From positions 310,001 to 374,000 of the forward strand of contig CBDCMP010000007.1 of the NCBI GenBank assembly GCA_965218985.1: a stretch of DNA of 64,000 nucleotides, read 5' to 3'. Numbering within the stretch: position 1 is the stretch's first letter; every line of letters begins with the position of its first letter. Made by a program: the position numbers and the translations under genes. Shown here piece after piece: positions 55,031 to 62,677 of the stretch. The DNA comes from Pseudopedobacter sp965218985 (GTDB lineage: Bacteria; Bacteroidota; Bacteroidia; Sphingobacteriales; Sphingobacteriaceae). The notes beneath the pieces are model-generated. The model was given only the letters and a program-made list of their open reading frames with translations, did not search any database and had not been told where the DNA came from.

Positions 55031-55084
55031 ATTTTTTTATGTTTTCCAGTCAAAGTTTGACCGCGGTCAAACCTTTGTTATTTG

Positions 55085-55804
55085 TCACCAAGCATATTCG
55101 CCTTCGTCTTTAAAGTATTTTCCAGTACTACCATCATTGTCAACCGTTGCATATTTTACAATTGTTCTTGCAGCCTGCTCAACCGTTTGAGTGCCTTGGA
55201 AATTATTCAAATCAGTTGCAGTATAGCCAGGAGCGATAGCATTTATTTTAAAATTTGTATTCTTAAATTCCTTAGCTAATAATACGGTAAACGCATTTAA
55301 TGCAGTTTTGGAACAACTGTAAGCGTCATATATCGAACGATTGTGGCTGGCTGTATTACTATGTAATTTTAATGATGCTAGACTACTTGAAACATTTACA
55401 ATTCTCGGCTCGTTTGACTTTTTCAAAAGACTGATAAATTGCTGTGTCGTTTGTACCGCTCCAAAAAAATTAGTTTCAAATACTTTTCTTAAGTTTTCAA
55501 TGTCAACTGAGGAAATATTTTGAGGTTGCAATCCGGCAATGCCTGCATTGTTAATTAAAATATCCAATTGTTCAACTCTAGTTTCCAACTCATGTTCTGC
55601 TGCTTTTATTGAATCGATATTGGTTACGTCTATTTCAAGGCAATCAACATTGTCAAATCCTGTTTTTTTTAGGTTTTCTTTTGCTTGAAGTCCTTTTGTT
55701 TTATCTCGGCTTCCTATAAAAACATAATGACCAAGCTGGGCTAATTGTTTAGCTGTCTCAAAACCAATTCCTTTATTTGCTCCTGTGATTAATGCTACTT
55801 TCAT
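55085..55804 (-). CDS. SDR-family NAD(P)-dependent oxidoreductase (carbonyl reductase-like)
   Basis: From ATG 55804 the protein is 239 residues (frame open to 55822). TGANKGIGFETAKQLA is the Rossmann motif (8-23). NNAGIAG is present and the catalytic YSCSKTALNAFTV contains Y-x-x-x-K. The overall sequence resembles carbonyl reductase 1-like enzymes. Substrate unknown. It is 54 bp downstream of the start of the broken VOC gene, same strand. Confidence 0.87.
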   Translation of the reverse strand: MKVALITGANKGIGFETAKQLAQLGHYVFIGSRDKTKGLQAKENLKKTGFDNVDCLEIDVTNIDSIKAAEHELETRVEQLDILINNAGIAGLQPQNISSVDIENLRKVFETNFFGAVQTTQQFISLLKKSNEPRIVNVSSSLASLKLHSNTASHNRSIYDAYSCSKTALNAFTVLLAKEFKNTNFKINAIAPGYTATDLNNFQGTQTVEQAARTIVKYATVDNDGSTGKYFKDEGEYAW

Positions 55805-55853
55805 TTTTTTGTCTATTAACATCCGATAGATAATTTTTTATGGATATCCTCTG

Positions 55854-56156
55854 TTAAATTTTTGTCCCTTGTATTGATATTGATGTGTTTATTGATTTAT
55901 TTTTTAGATGCAACCATTCATTTCGTTCTTTATCTTGTTTGAAATTGTCAAAGTCTTCTTGACTTTCGAATTCTACAAGATGAATTTCGTAAGGTTTATC
56001 CATATTGCTTTCAATAAAATTGTTTTCGGTTGGTCTTATTCGAAATAATAGTCGCCCATTATATTTTAAAATTGTGGGTATAGCAATTTCTTCAAATTCA
56101 TCAAAAATTTGCTCTTGTCCCTCAATGATGTAGATGAGTTGGGTTATGAAAATCAT
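55854..56156 (-). CDS. DUF1330-like small protein
   Basis: The protein has 100 residues with a ferredoxin-like dimeric alpha/beta-barrel pattern: ITQLIYIIEGQEQIFDEFEEIAIPTILKYNGRLLFR and HLVEFESQEDFDNFKQD, which match DUF1330/EthD-like proteins. Catalytic role is unknown. It precedes the SDR on the same strand (about 50 bp). Confidence 0.72.
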   Translation of the reverse strand: MIFITQLIYIIEGQEQIFDEFEEIAIPTILKYNGRLLFRIRPTENNFIESNMDKPYEIHLVEFESQEDFDNFKQDKERNEWLHLKNKSINTSISIQGTKI

Positions 56157-56543
56157 GATTTCTTATTTTGTTTGTTCTCTAAGCTTTAAATACTTACCAG
56201 CCAAGTCCAGAAACTAGTTTTACTTGTCATCTGATAATTTTAATTATCTGCATGTATCGATTGTGGCTTTAAGTCTCGGAGGTTTCGGAACAAAAAGTCT
56301 CCATTCACTAGCAAATGTATAATAGGAGCTAAAAAATCCGAAATAACGCAAGCCATCTCGTACAAACAAGCGAAATTACCCAATTTCAGCGTTTTCAGTT
56401 TCTTATTTCTAGTTTAATGTTAATCATAAAACGACGAAAAATCATCTTTTTAAATTGCTTATTATCAATGATATAAGTATTTTGACTTTTGACTTTCTAC
56501 TTTTAACTTAACACTAGTTGTCTAAGCCCTAAAAAAACAGACG
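56157..56543. other. Intergenic region, no gene seen
   Basis: AT-rich, with stops in all frames and no hairpin or repeat that I can support. Confidence 0.5.
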
Positions 56544-56888
56544 CTATTCTTGATTTTGAAATTCTCTTATTTCAACATATCCACCAAATTCATAAATTGG
56601 ACAAGTTTTCATAATATCGGTTGCTTCACTAAAGTCTATCGCACTTATTAATAAAAAACCTCCCACTATCTCTTCTCCATTTTTGTGAAGTTCATCCAAA
56701 ACTATATTTCCATCCCCTTTAATTATTCTTCCATTTAAAGTCAACGAGCTTCCACCATTTAAATTACCATGTTGCCTCCACTTCTCCAACCAATTTTTCC
56801 AATTAAGTTGATGTCTGCTGATTTCTTCATCAGCGTGTTTTATTGTTCTTCCGTCAGGTTCTCTAAATATTACAATATATTTTTTCAT
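56544..56888 (-). CDS. YciI-family protein
   Basis: The protein has 114 residues beginning KKYIVIFREPDGR. It has the YCII fold pattern: His in SRHQLNWKNWLEKW, GGSSLTLNGRII, GGFLLISAIDFSEATDIMKTCPIYEFGGYVEIREF. Related proteins are small alpha/beta barrels of unknown activity often found with sigma factors; an ECF sigma factor is encoded about 2.4 kb away. Confidence 0.82.
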   Translation of the reverse strand: MKKYIVIFREPDGRTIKHADEEISRHQLNWKNWLEKWRQHGNLNGGSSLTLNGRIIKGDGNIVLDELHKNGEEIVGGFLLISAIDFSEATDIMKTCPIYEFGGYVEIREFQNQE

Positions 56889-57001
56889 TATTATTTATGT
56901 TAAAATAACTGGATAATGTTAATAACGGTTGGTGTACGAAGCTGTTTATATGGTTTTCAGGCTTGTCATCCAGTCACAGTTTATGCTCCCATGCCATTAA
57001 A

Positions 57002-57223
57002 TTATATCAATAACTCTATTTCGAAATTCAATTTCCTAGTGCATTGTATGATTTCATTCGCGTCTATTTCCGAACAAACGGTTTCAACTCGGAGAATACA
57101 ATCACAATCTTCAAGGTCAAAATTTATCTTAGCATTAGGCAACAATTCTTTTAATTTTTCAATGATGAATTGGGCAGTATCAGGACTTTTAATATTGGTT
57201 TTAAAAACTTCGACAACTTTCAT
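57002..57223 (-). CDS. Small HMA-like protein of unknown function
   Basis: From ATG 57223 the protein is 73 residues (frame open to 57259). KVVEVFKTNIKSPDTAQFIIEKLKELLPNAKINFDLEDCDCILRVE has a beta-alpha-beta-beta pattern like a heavy-metal-associated fold but lacks the CxxC metal site. Bacteroidota encode many such proteins. Function unknown. Confidence 0.6.
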   Translation of the reverse strand: MKVVEVFKTNIKSPDTAQFIIEKLKELLPNAKINFDLEDCDCILRVETVCSEIDANEIIQCTRKLNFEIELLI

Positions 57224-57496
57224 TTCCACAGAATAATCATACATATATTTTTTAAACAAGCTAATTATTTAAAGGTCTAAACAATTCACTAGATCGACAG
57301 TTAACAAGTAGTCCTTCGACTGTTGTTTCTCTACAATTAGAAATTTTGTATTCCCTCTAAACTTTGTATTCTTGAATAAAAGTATTAAGAAGTAACATAA
57401 GTTTGTTTGACAATTATCAAAAAACACAACTGACATATCAGTTTGCGTCTTTTGGTTATGATGGATTTGGAAAACTCCTTCCTTATGGTTACTCGT

Positions 57497-58132
57497 TCAA
57501 TAAGCAATAGCAACCTTTTGGTGCACATATTTATCGTTGTCTATTTGTTCTACAATAAAGCCCGAAAGGTCTCTTCTGCTGATTTTTCCACCCCCCTCTG
57601 GACAATGATTTACCTCAACACGAAAATTTCCTTTTTCCCGACCATTGGTCAATCTGCTTGGTCTAACACATACCCATAATAGATCACAAGATTGGTCCAA
57701 AATATTTTCCCACAATTTCATATCAGAATAAATATTTTTAAATAATGGCTGTACAATATATTTTACAAGAAAACTTTTATTTCCGATGTCTGTAAGGTCA
57801 AAAGCTGCAGCAGTAAGCGTTATTAAACTTTTTAAGTTAGCCCTCCTCATTGCTTCTATAATTAATTGCCCGCCCTTTGAATAAATTTCTGTCTTCTTTA
57901 ATGAAGTTCCTGTACCTAACGCAGATATAACAAGGTCACAGTTCTTTAATTTATGCTGATAAGTCTCCGGGTTAAAAACACTCCCTTTGATGGTTATTAG
58001 ATTTTTGTGCGTTATATCTTCTAAATCATCCGGATTACGGACCAAAGCAATGACTTTATGATTTGCTTCCAATAATTTGGCTAGCACTTGTACACCTGTG
58101 CCACCTGTAGCTCCAAAAAGGAAAATTTTCAT
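57497..58132 (-). CDS. NAD(P)H-binding atypical SDR (YwnB/NmrA-like)
   Basis: From ATG 58132 the protein is 211 residues (frame open to 58141). The dinucleotide motif FGATGGTGVQVLAKLL (5-20) is that of NAD(P)-binding extended or atypical SDRs; VISALGTGTSL and SLITLTAAAFDLTDIG follow. It is the oxidoreductase/epimerase member of the cluster headed by the ECF41-type sigma factor and lies 22 bp downstream of a DoxX gene. Confidence 0.82.
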   Translation of the reverse strand: MKIFLFGATGGTGVQVLAKLLEANHKVIALVRNPDDLEDITHKNLITIKGSVFNPETYQHKLKNCDLVISALGTGTSLKKTEIYSKGGQLIIEAMRRANLKSLITLTAAAFDLTDIGNKSFLVKYIVQPLFKNIYSDMKLWENILDQSCDLLWVCVRPSRLTNGREKGNFRVEVNHCPEGGGKISRRDLSGFIVEQIDNDKYVHQKVAIAY

Positions 58133-58154
58133 CTGGTCCATTTTTAAACAATCT

Positions 58155-58556
58155 TTATTTTCTTATAGAGTTTAAGGCCGTTAATTTTCTGTTTGATGGC
58201 CTGAGAATCCATGATAGGATTCCAAAAACCCCAAACATCAGAGACCAGACTGACTGATTTAGACTATCTCCTACAAATTGGTGAGATAGGAACGCCCCTA
58301 TAAAAAGTATAACTACACCTGTGTATGCCCACTCCTTTATCAAAGTTAATCCAGGTAGGATGATAACTATGGTGGCCAATAATTTTGAAATGCCGAGAAT
58401 CACAGCCAGGTATTCGGGGTATCCGAGATGCTTTAGGATGTCGAATACATACCCCTTATTCACAAGGTTAAAGTCCCAGGAAGCACCATATATCAGTTCA
58501 AAGCAAAGTAGTGAAGTTACTATCCAGTAGCTTATAATTTTCATTTTATTTTTCAT
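58155..58556 (-). CDS. DoxX-family membrane protein
   Basis: The protein has 133 residues and four hydrophobic helices, with LGYPEYLAVILGISKLLATIVIILPGLTLIKEWAYTGVVI. It is the DoxX-like type often co-encoded with NAD(P)H-binding SDRs. It lies in line with the SDR (22 bp) and the decarboxylase-like gene, separated from the latter by a REP-like element. Confidence 0.8.
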   Translation of the reverse strand: MKNKMKIISYWIVTSLLCFELIYGASWDFNLVNKGYVFDILKHLGYPEYLAVILGISKLLATIVIILPGLTLIKEWAYTGVVILFIGAFLSHQFVGDSLNQSVWSLMFGVFGILSWILRPSNRKLTALNSIRK

Positions 58557-58580
58557 CCGTATATAATTTTATTTAATGGT

Positions 58581-58664
58581 GATGAAGCCTGTCTGCCGAC
58601 AAGGCAGGCAATCATGAGCATATTCATTCGTGTTTGCGAGCGGTATGCTCATGATGGTCTCATC
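58581..58664. repeat. REP-like imperfect palindrome, copy 3
   Basis: GATGAAGCCT at the left and ATGATGGTCTCATC at the right face each other; inside are GTCTGCCGAC/AAGGCAGGCA and GAGCATATTC..GGTATGCTC inverted pairs. It shares a 24-nt identical stretch with the element at 35366 and general layout with 3570-3645. It abuts the stop codon of the decarboxylase-like gene. Confidence 0.65.
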
Positions 58665-59222
58665 TTATCCTTTATTAGGTACAATAAAACTACAAAGCAT
58701 ATCCGAATGTATATTAAGGCCAATGTTTGTAAGATTATATAAATGTTCACTTGCCACCAGGTAAACAATCTCACATATTTCACGCTCCGAAAAATGCTTT
58801 GCCATTTGTGCAAATGTTTCTGGTTTTACGTGTTTATCTATAGTGAGCTCTGTTGCATAATCCAATGCGGATTTCTCGGCAATTGTAAAAAGTGGACTGT
58901 CATTGTAATTCACCAATGCATCAAACTTGGCTACATTCATGGATTGGCGAATAGCCGCAGCTCTACATGCATCGATGCAAAAAAGGCAAATATTCAGCTG
59001 TGCGACACGTTGTCTGATTAACATAACGGTTTCTTTGGGTAATTCAAGCTTCTTATCCAGTGTGGGTAATTTGGCATAAAACATACCAAATGCGGTAGGT
59101 AACCTTGCTGAATGTACTTTAAGTGAGGTAATTACTTTGCCTAATTGTTTTTTTGTGAAATAATAGGCCAGCTTCATACCGAAGCTCTTTGGTGTTTCGA
59201 TTGGGGAAAGGAATGTTTCCAT
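58665..59222 (-). CDS. Carboxymuconolactone decarboxylase/AhpD-like protein
   Basis: The protein has 185 residues. The core LPKETVMLIRQRVAQLNICLFCIDACRAAAIRQ (about 60-92) carries the CxxC pair (CLFC) of AhpD-like peroxidase-reductase proteins. The rest is helical, with the His in AKHFSEREICEIVYLV. Members act as alkylhydroperoxidases or thiol-disulfide enzymes. It lies 56 bp downstream of the ECF41-like sigma gene, the classical arrangement for that group, so it is a likely target of the sigma factor. Confidence 0.85.
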   Translation of the reverse strand: METFLSPIETPKSFGMKLAYYFTKKQLGKVITSLKVHSARLPTAFGMFYAKLPTLDKKLELPKETVMLIRQRVAQLNICLFCIDACRAAAIRQSMNVAKFDALVNYNDSPLFTIAEKSALDYATELTIDKHVKPETFAQMAKHFSEREICEIVYLVASEHLYNLTNIGLNIHSDMLCSFIVPNKG

Positions 59223-59278
59223 TTTTTTAAAGTTTATTTATATTGTAAGTTGTATTTATCGTTCAGAAACAGTCATAA

Positions 59279-60160
59279 TTAATTTTGAGAATACTTCTGG
59301 CTCAATGATTTTAATTTATCAGGATCTAAAACCGCATTTATCTGCATCACTTTATCGGTATCGGGATGTAACTCAAATATCTGGCAAGCGGTTAGGCGTC
59401 CATCGATATAAGAGAGCAAAGCGGGCTGATGGTTGATGATGGCGTATACAATTTTGGCCGCATGTAGGTATCTGTTGAATACGAGCATTTGCAAAGCCGC
59501 TACATTGCCCGAGCCCTTACTAAATTCTGTTAACAACGGTACTTTTCCGCCTCCGTCAGCGTAAAAAAGGATATCTATTGACATCACGTTTTCCAATTTT
59601 TCCGTATCCCCCATCCTAATGGCACTCATTAGGCTGTTTAAGATATTTCTCTCGTGAATTGTCTGCTCTTTGTTCCGTCTTGAGGAAGGTTTAAAAATAC
59701 TTTCTTTAGCTCTACTCAAGAGTTTACGAGAATTTTCGTCTGAAATGCTCAAAATATTTGCAATTTCGGCATGTGAATAATCAAAACTTTCTTTCAATAT
59801 AAAAACTGCTCTTTCCCTTGCATTTAATTTTTCCATCAATACCAATAAGGAATAAGACAAAATCTCATTTAGATGGAGGTTTTTATCTGCATTATCATCT
59901 GTGGCCACTGGTTCAGGCAACCATAATCCTTCCCCTGAAATTATTTTTTTCTGTCGCTCTTTCAGGTTTATCGCAAGATTGACTACAGATCTTATCAGAT
60001 AATTTTTCTCATCGGTTATATGATCTTTTGGGGTGGAAAGATAGGTGGTTAATACATCCTGAACCGCATCTTTTGCATCCTCTGAAGATCCTAAGATATT
60101 ATAGGCATAAGGAAATAATAGCTCTGTATACCCAAGGTCTTGTTTAAAGAGTGTTCCCAT
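59279..60160 (-). CDS. ECF41-type RNA polymerase sigma factor with SnoaL-like C-terminal domain
   Basis: The protein has 293 residues. Sigma region 2 is SSEDAKDAVQDVL (about 25-37). Region 4 is YSHAEIANILSISDENSRKLLSRAKE (about 128-153). The linker carries GLWLPEPV (78-85), and the C-terminal extension (about 170-293) has the DGGGK motif (202-206) and a SnoaL/NTF2-like fold, all characteristic of ECF41/SigJ. In this group the extension itself controls activity and no anti-sigma factor is needed; none is present here. It heads a run with the AhpD-like, DoxX and SDR genes. Confidence 0.88.
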   Translation of the reverse strand: MGTLFKQDLGYTELLFPYAYNILGSSEDAKDAVQDVLTTYLSTPKDHITDEKNYLIRSVVNLAINLKERQKKIISGEGLWLPEPVATDDNADKNLHLNEILSYSLLVLMEKLNARERAVFILKESFDYSHAEIANILSISDENSRKLLSRAKESIFKPSSRRNKEQTIHERNILNSLMSAIRMGDTEKLENVMSIDILFYADGGGKVPLLTEFSKGSGNVAALQMLVFNRYLHAAKIVYAIINHQPALLSYIDGRLTACQIFELHPDTDKVMQINAVLDPDKLKSLSQKYSQN

Positions 60161-60252
60161 ATTGCTTTATTTTATGTCTATATTTTCAAATGACTACCTA
60201 TTTCCGAGCATTTACTGTAAAATCTATACTAAAACAATTTGATAAGGTAAAA

Positions 60253-60259
60253 CGTGACA
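60253..60259 (-). promoter_or_regulatory. Possible ECF41-like -35 element upstream of the sigma gene
   Basis: Reading the minus strand, TGTCACG lies about 95 bp before the sigma start and resembles the TGTCACA -35 element described for ECF41. I do not see a well-spaced CGTC -10 element, so this is weak. Confidence 0.2.
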
Positions 60260-60514
60260 GGTTTTCTATAATATATTTTAAAGGTGTGGGCGATTGGCTA
60301 TTAAAGTAAGGATAGATTGATTTTTTGCTTTTTCATACAACAACAGTTTGCAGCTAAAAGAAGTTGGCGATTTCGATGTACAAAACTGTCTGACCGCAGT
60401 AAACTTGATACGAAGAGACACATTCCGAAAAATTATTTATTAAGAGTGGAAAAAATTAAGTGGCGTAATTATCCAACTCTCTCTCAGAGGTACTCCGTTA
60501 TCCAATTAAATTTT

Positions 60515-61501
60515 AAATGACTATCCGTAATACTAAATAAATTAGTAAATTAGCATTATGAAACTATCAGATTTTTTTCTTCAATATCCGGACGAAGAGA
60601 CCTGTATTCGGAAATTCAAGGCGATACGGGATCAGCAGGGTGTAGTATGTAAGAAATGTGGCTGTAAAGACCATTATTGGCAACAGACACTAACACAATA
60701 TGAATGTAAATCCTGTAAATTCAGGACTACCCTTCGTAGCGGAACAGTGATGGAAGGGAGCAAGCTTCCCTTTAGATATTGGCTTACGGCCATGGCTTTT
60801 TTGACCAGCACCAAAAAAAGTATCTCCGCATTGGAAATGCAGCGGGAGCTTGGCCACAAGAGATATGAGCCTATTTGGGCCATGCTTTAAGATACGTCTT
60901 TCTATGCGCCATAGAGACAGCAAATATGAATTGAAGGAATACATTGAGCTAGATGAAGGCTTCTTTGAGACAACAGATCGAAGAGCAGGGAAGAAATCGA
61001 ACAAAAACCAACAAGGCAGAGGGAGCAGTAAACAGGCTACAGTATTGGTGGCGGTAGAATCTATCCCTGTAGAGGACCAGGAAGATGGTGCCCAAAGAAA
61101 GGTAAAGCACCTGAAAATGACGGTAATTGACAGCTTAACGGCTATAGGCATTGAATATGAGGTAGCTCATCAGATAAATAAAGAAGCAACGGTGATGACT
61201 GACGGTTTTAAGAGCTACAGCAAGCTCAACAAAATTGTAAATGAGCACAAAGTAGTGGTGGTGAAAGATAAAAAGCAGATAGACAAGGTCTTTCCGTGGG
61301 TACACAAGGCTATAAGTAATGCTAAAAGATTATTCCTTGGCATTCATCATGGTATTAAGGAATGTTATATGCAAAACTATTTGGATGAATACTGCTACAA
61401 GTTCAACAGAAGATATTTCGGAGAAAAACTGTTTGACAGGCTACTTATTGCTACAGTGCAAGCTCCTTGGTATAAAAATGTTTATAATAACGGATAGTCA
61501 T
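60515..61501 (+). mobile_element. IS1595-family insertion sequence
   Basis: The inner ends carry matching inverted sequences (ATGACTATCCGTAA from 60517; its complement TTACGGATAGTCAT-like to 61501). TAAATTTT flanks both sides (60507-60514 and 61502-61509), fitting the 8-bp target duplication usual for this family. Length is about 987 bp with one transposase locus. The exact left boundary is uncertain by 2 bp. Confidence 0.8.
60558..61497 (+). pseudogene. IS1595-family transposase, split by a +1 frame change
   Basis: The first frame (60558-60890, 110 residues) has the N-terminal zinc ribbon (CKKCGCKDHYW, YECKSCKFRTTLRSGT). It ends at TAA after KRYEPIWAML. The second frame resumes at once with KIRLSMRHRDSKYELKEYIELDEGFFET and contains the ISXO2-type catalytic core to GEKLFDRLLIATVQ, ending at 61497. 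The join is CTT-TAA-G: either two bases were lost, or ribosomes shift +1. If not recoded, the element is inactive. Confidence 0.82.
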
Positions 61502-61528
61502 TAAATTTTAATCACTTTAAGAATTAAC

Positions 61529-62665
61529 TTAGTGCTTACTAAACCAGCTCATATCCCAGCTATCTTCCCATTTAATACGGATTTTGTTGTCTTCTACTTT
61601 AAAGGGCAACCAGATATATCTGGAATTATAAATATCTTTTGGCCTCCACACATCAAATAAAGCGATGTACTGATTATCTGTTCCCTGAATTTTTTGGATA
61701 AATGTAGATTGACCATCAAAAGTTTTTTCGGGGCCCAAATTACTTATAGGGCTTAAGCCGTAACAAGGATTTCCTTCGTTTACCCAGGTGCCATCCAAAC
61801 TTTTACTAGTAAAATATCTCGCAGGGTTAGGGTTCCAGCCAGAGGAACCAGAACCTAATAAATGGTAAGTGCCATCTTTATAAAACATAGCAGGACCCTC
61901 GGTACTTACCGTAACACCCGGGCATGGAACATAATTTGTCGCAGGGTTCAAATAATCACTGGTCATTTTTGCTTTAACAAACACCCTGTCGGTTTTACGC
62001 ACTGTAAAATGGTATAAATCTCCGTTAGTATCCTGATAAAGTGCAAAATCTCCAGAGCCATTTTTGGATGTTGCCAAAAACTTATGGCTGTAGGTAAACG
62101 GCCCTTCCGGACGATTTGCAACTGCAACACCTGTATGGCAAACGCCATATCCAACCCCCTTTAGATATAGTTTAAAAAATGCAACATACTTTTTGGTTTT
62201 AGCATTGTAAACCACTTTGGGCCTTTGAAAAATACAACCGAAGGCCAAATCGGATTTAGAGTTTTTATAATCAACAGACAGAACCAAACCTAAATCCTCC
62301 CAATTAATTAAATCTTTTGACTTATACGCATGCATACCACCATCGGTATATCCTTTGCTTTCAGAAGTTTTTTGCAATTTATGCTCACCATACCAATAAT
62401 AATATCCTTTCTCAAAATAAATACCTCCACTGTGGGCATTGATGGGGTTTCCGTTTGTATCTTTCCATAACCTATCTGGATAAATCTTTGATTGTACCAT
62501 TTTAACAGTGTCTTCATCCGGCTTCGTTTTTTTTAAGCCAACGTTGCCAGACTTCAGCTGAGTGCCCTTCATTGAAATAAAGGCCATTAAAAAAACTAAA
62601 ATTAAAACACAAAATTTCCCTTGTTTCCTATTTAATATCAGATAATATTTGATTTTTGATTGCAC
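61529..62665 (-). CDS. Glycoside hydrolase family 43-like secreted enzyme
   Basis: The protein has 378 residues. The N-terminal signal/anchor spans about residues 16-34. The five-bladed propeller features include AHSGGIYFEKGYYYWYGEHK (about 78-97), HAYKSKDLINWEDLGLVL, FQRPKVVYNAKTKKYVAFF and a DGTYHLLGSGSSGW segment. GH43 enzymes release galactose, arabinose or xylose units from plant or algal polysaccharides. A sulfatase lies 12 bp upstream in transcription order, suggesting a polysaccharide-degradation operon. Confidence 0.8.
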   Translation of the reverse strand: MQSKIKYYLILNRKQGKFCVLILVFLMAFISMKGTQLKSGNVGLKKTKPDEDTVKMVQSKIYPDRLWKDTNGNPINAHSGGIYFEKGYYYWYGEHKLQKTSESKGYTDGGMHAYKSKDLINWEDLGLVLSVDYKNSKSDLAFGCIFQRPKVVYNAKTKKYVAFFKLYLKGVGYGVCHTGVAVANRPEGPFTYSHKFLATSKNGSGDFALYQDTNGDLYHFTVRKTDRVFVKAKMTSDYLNPATNYVPCPGVTVSTEGPAMFYKDGTYHLLGSGSSGWNPNPARYFTSKSLDGTWVNEGNPCYGLSPISNLGPEKTFDGQSTFIQKIQGTDNQYIALFDVWRPKDIYNSRYIWLPFKVEDNKIRIKWEDSWDMSWFSKH

Positions 62666-62677
62666 AACACATTCAGT

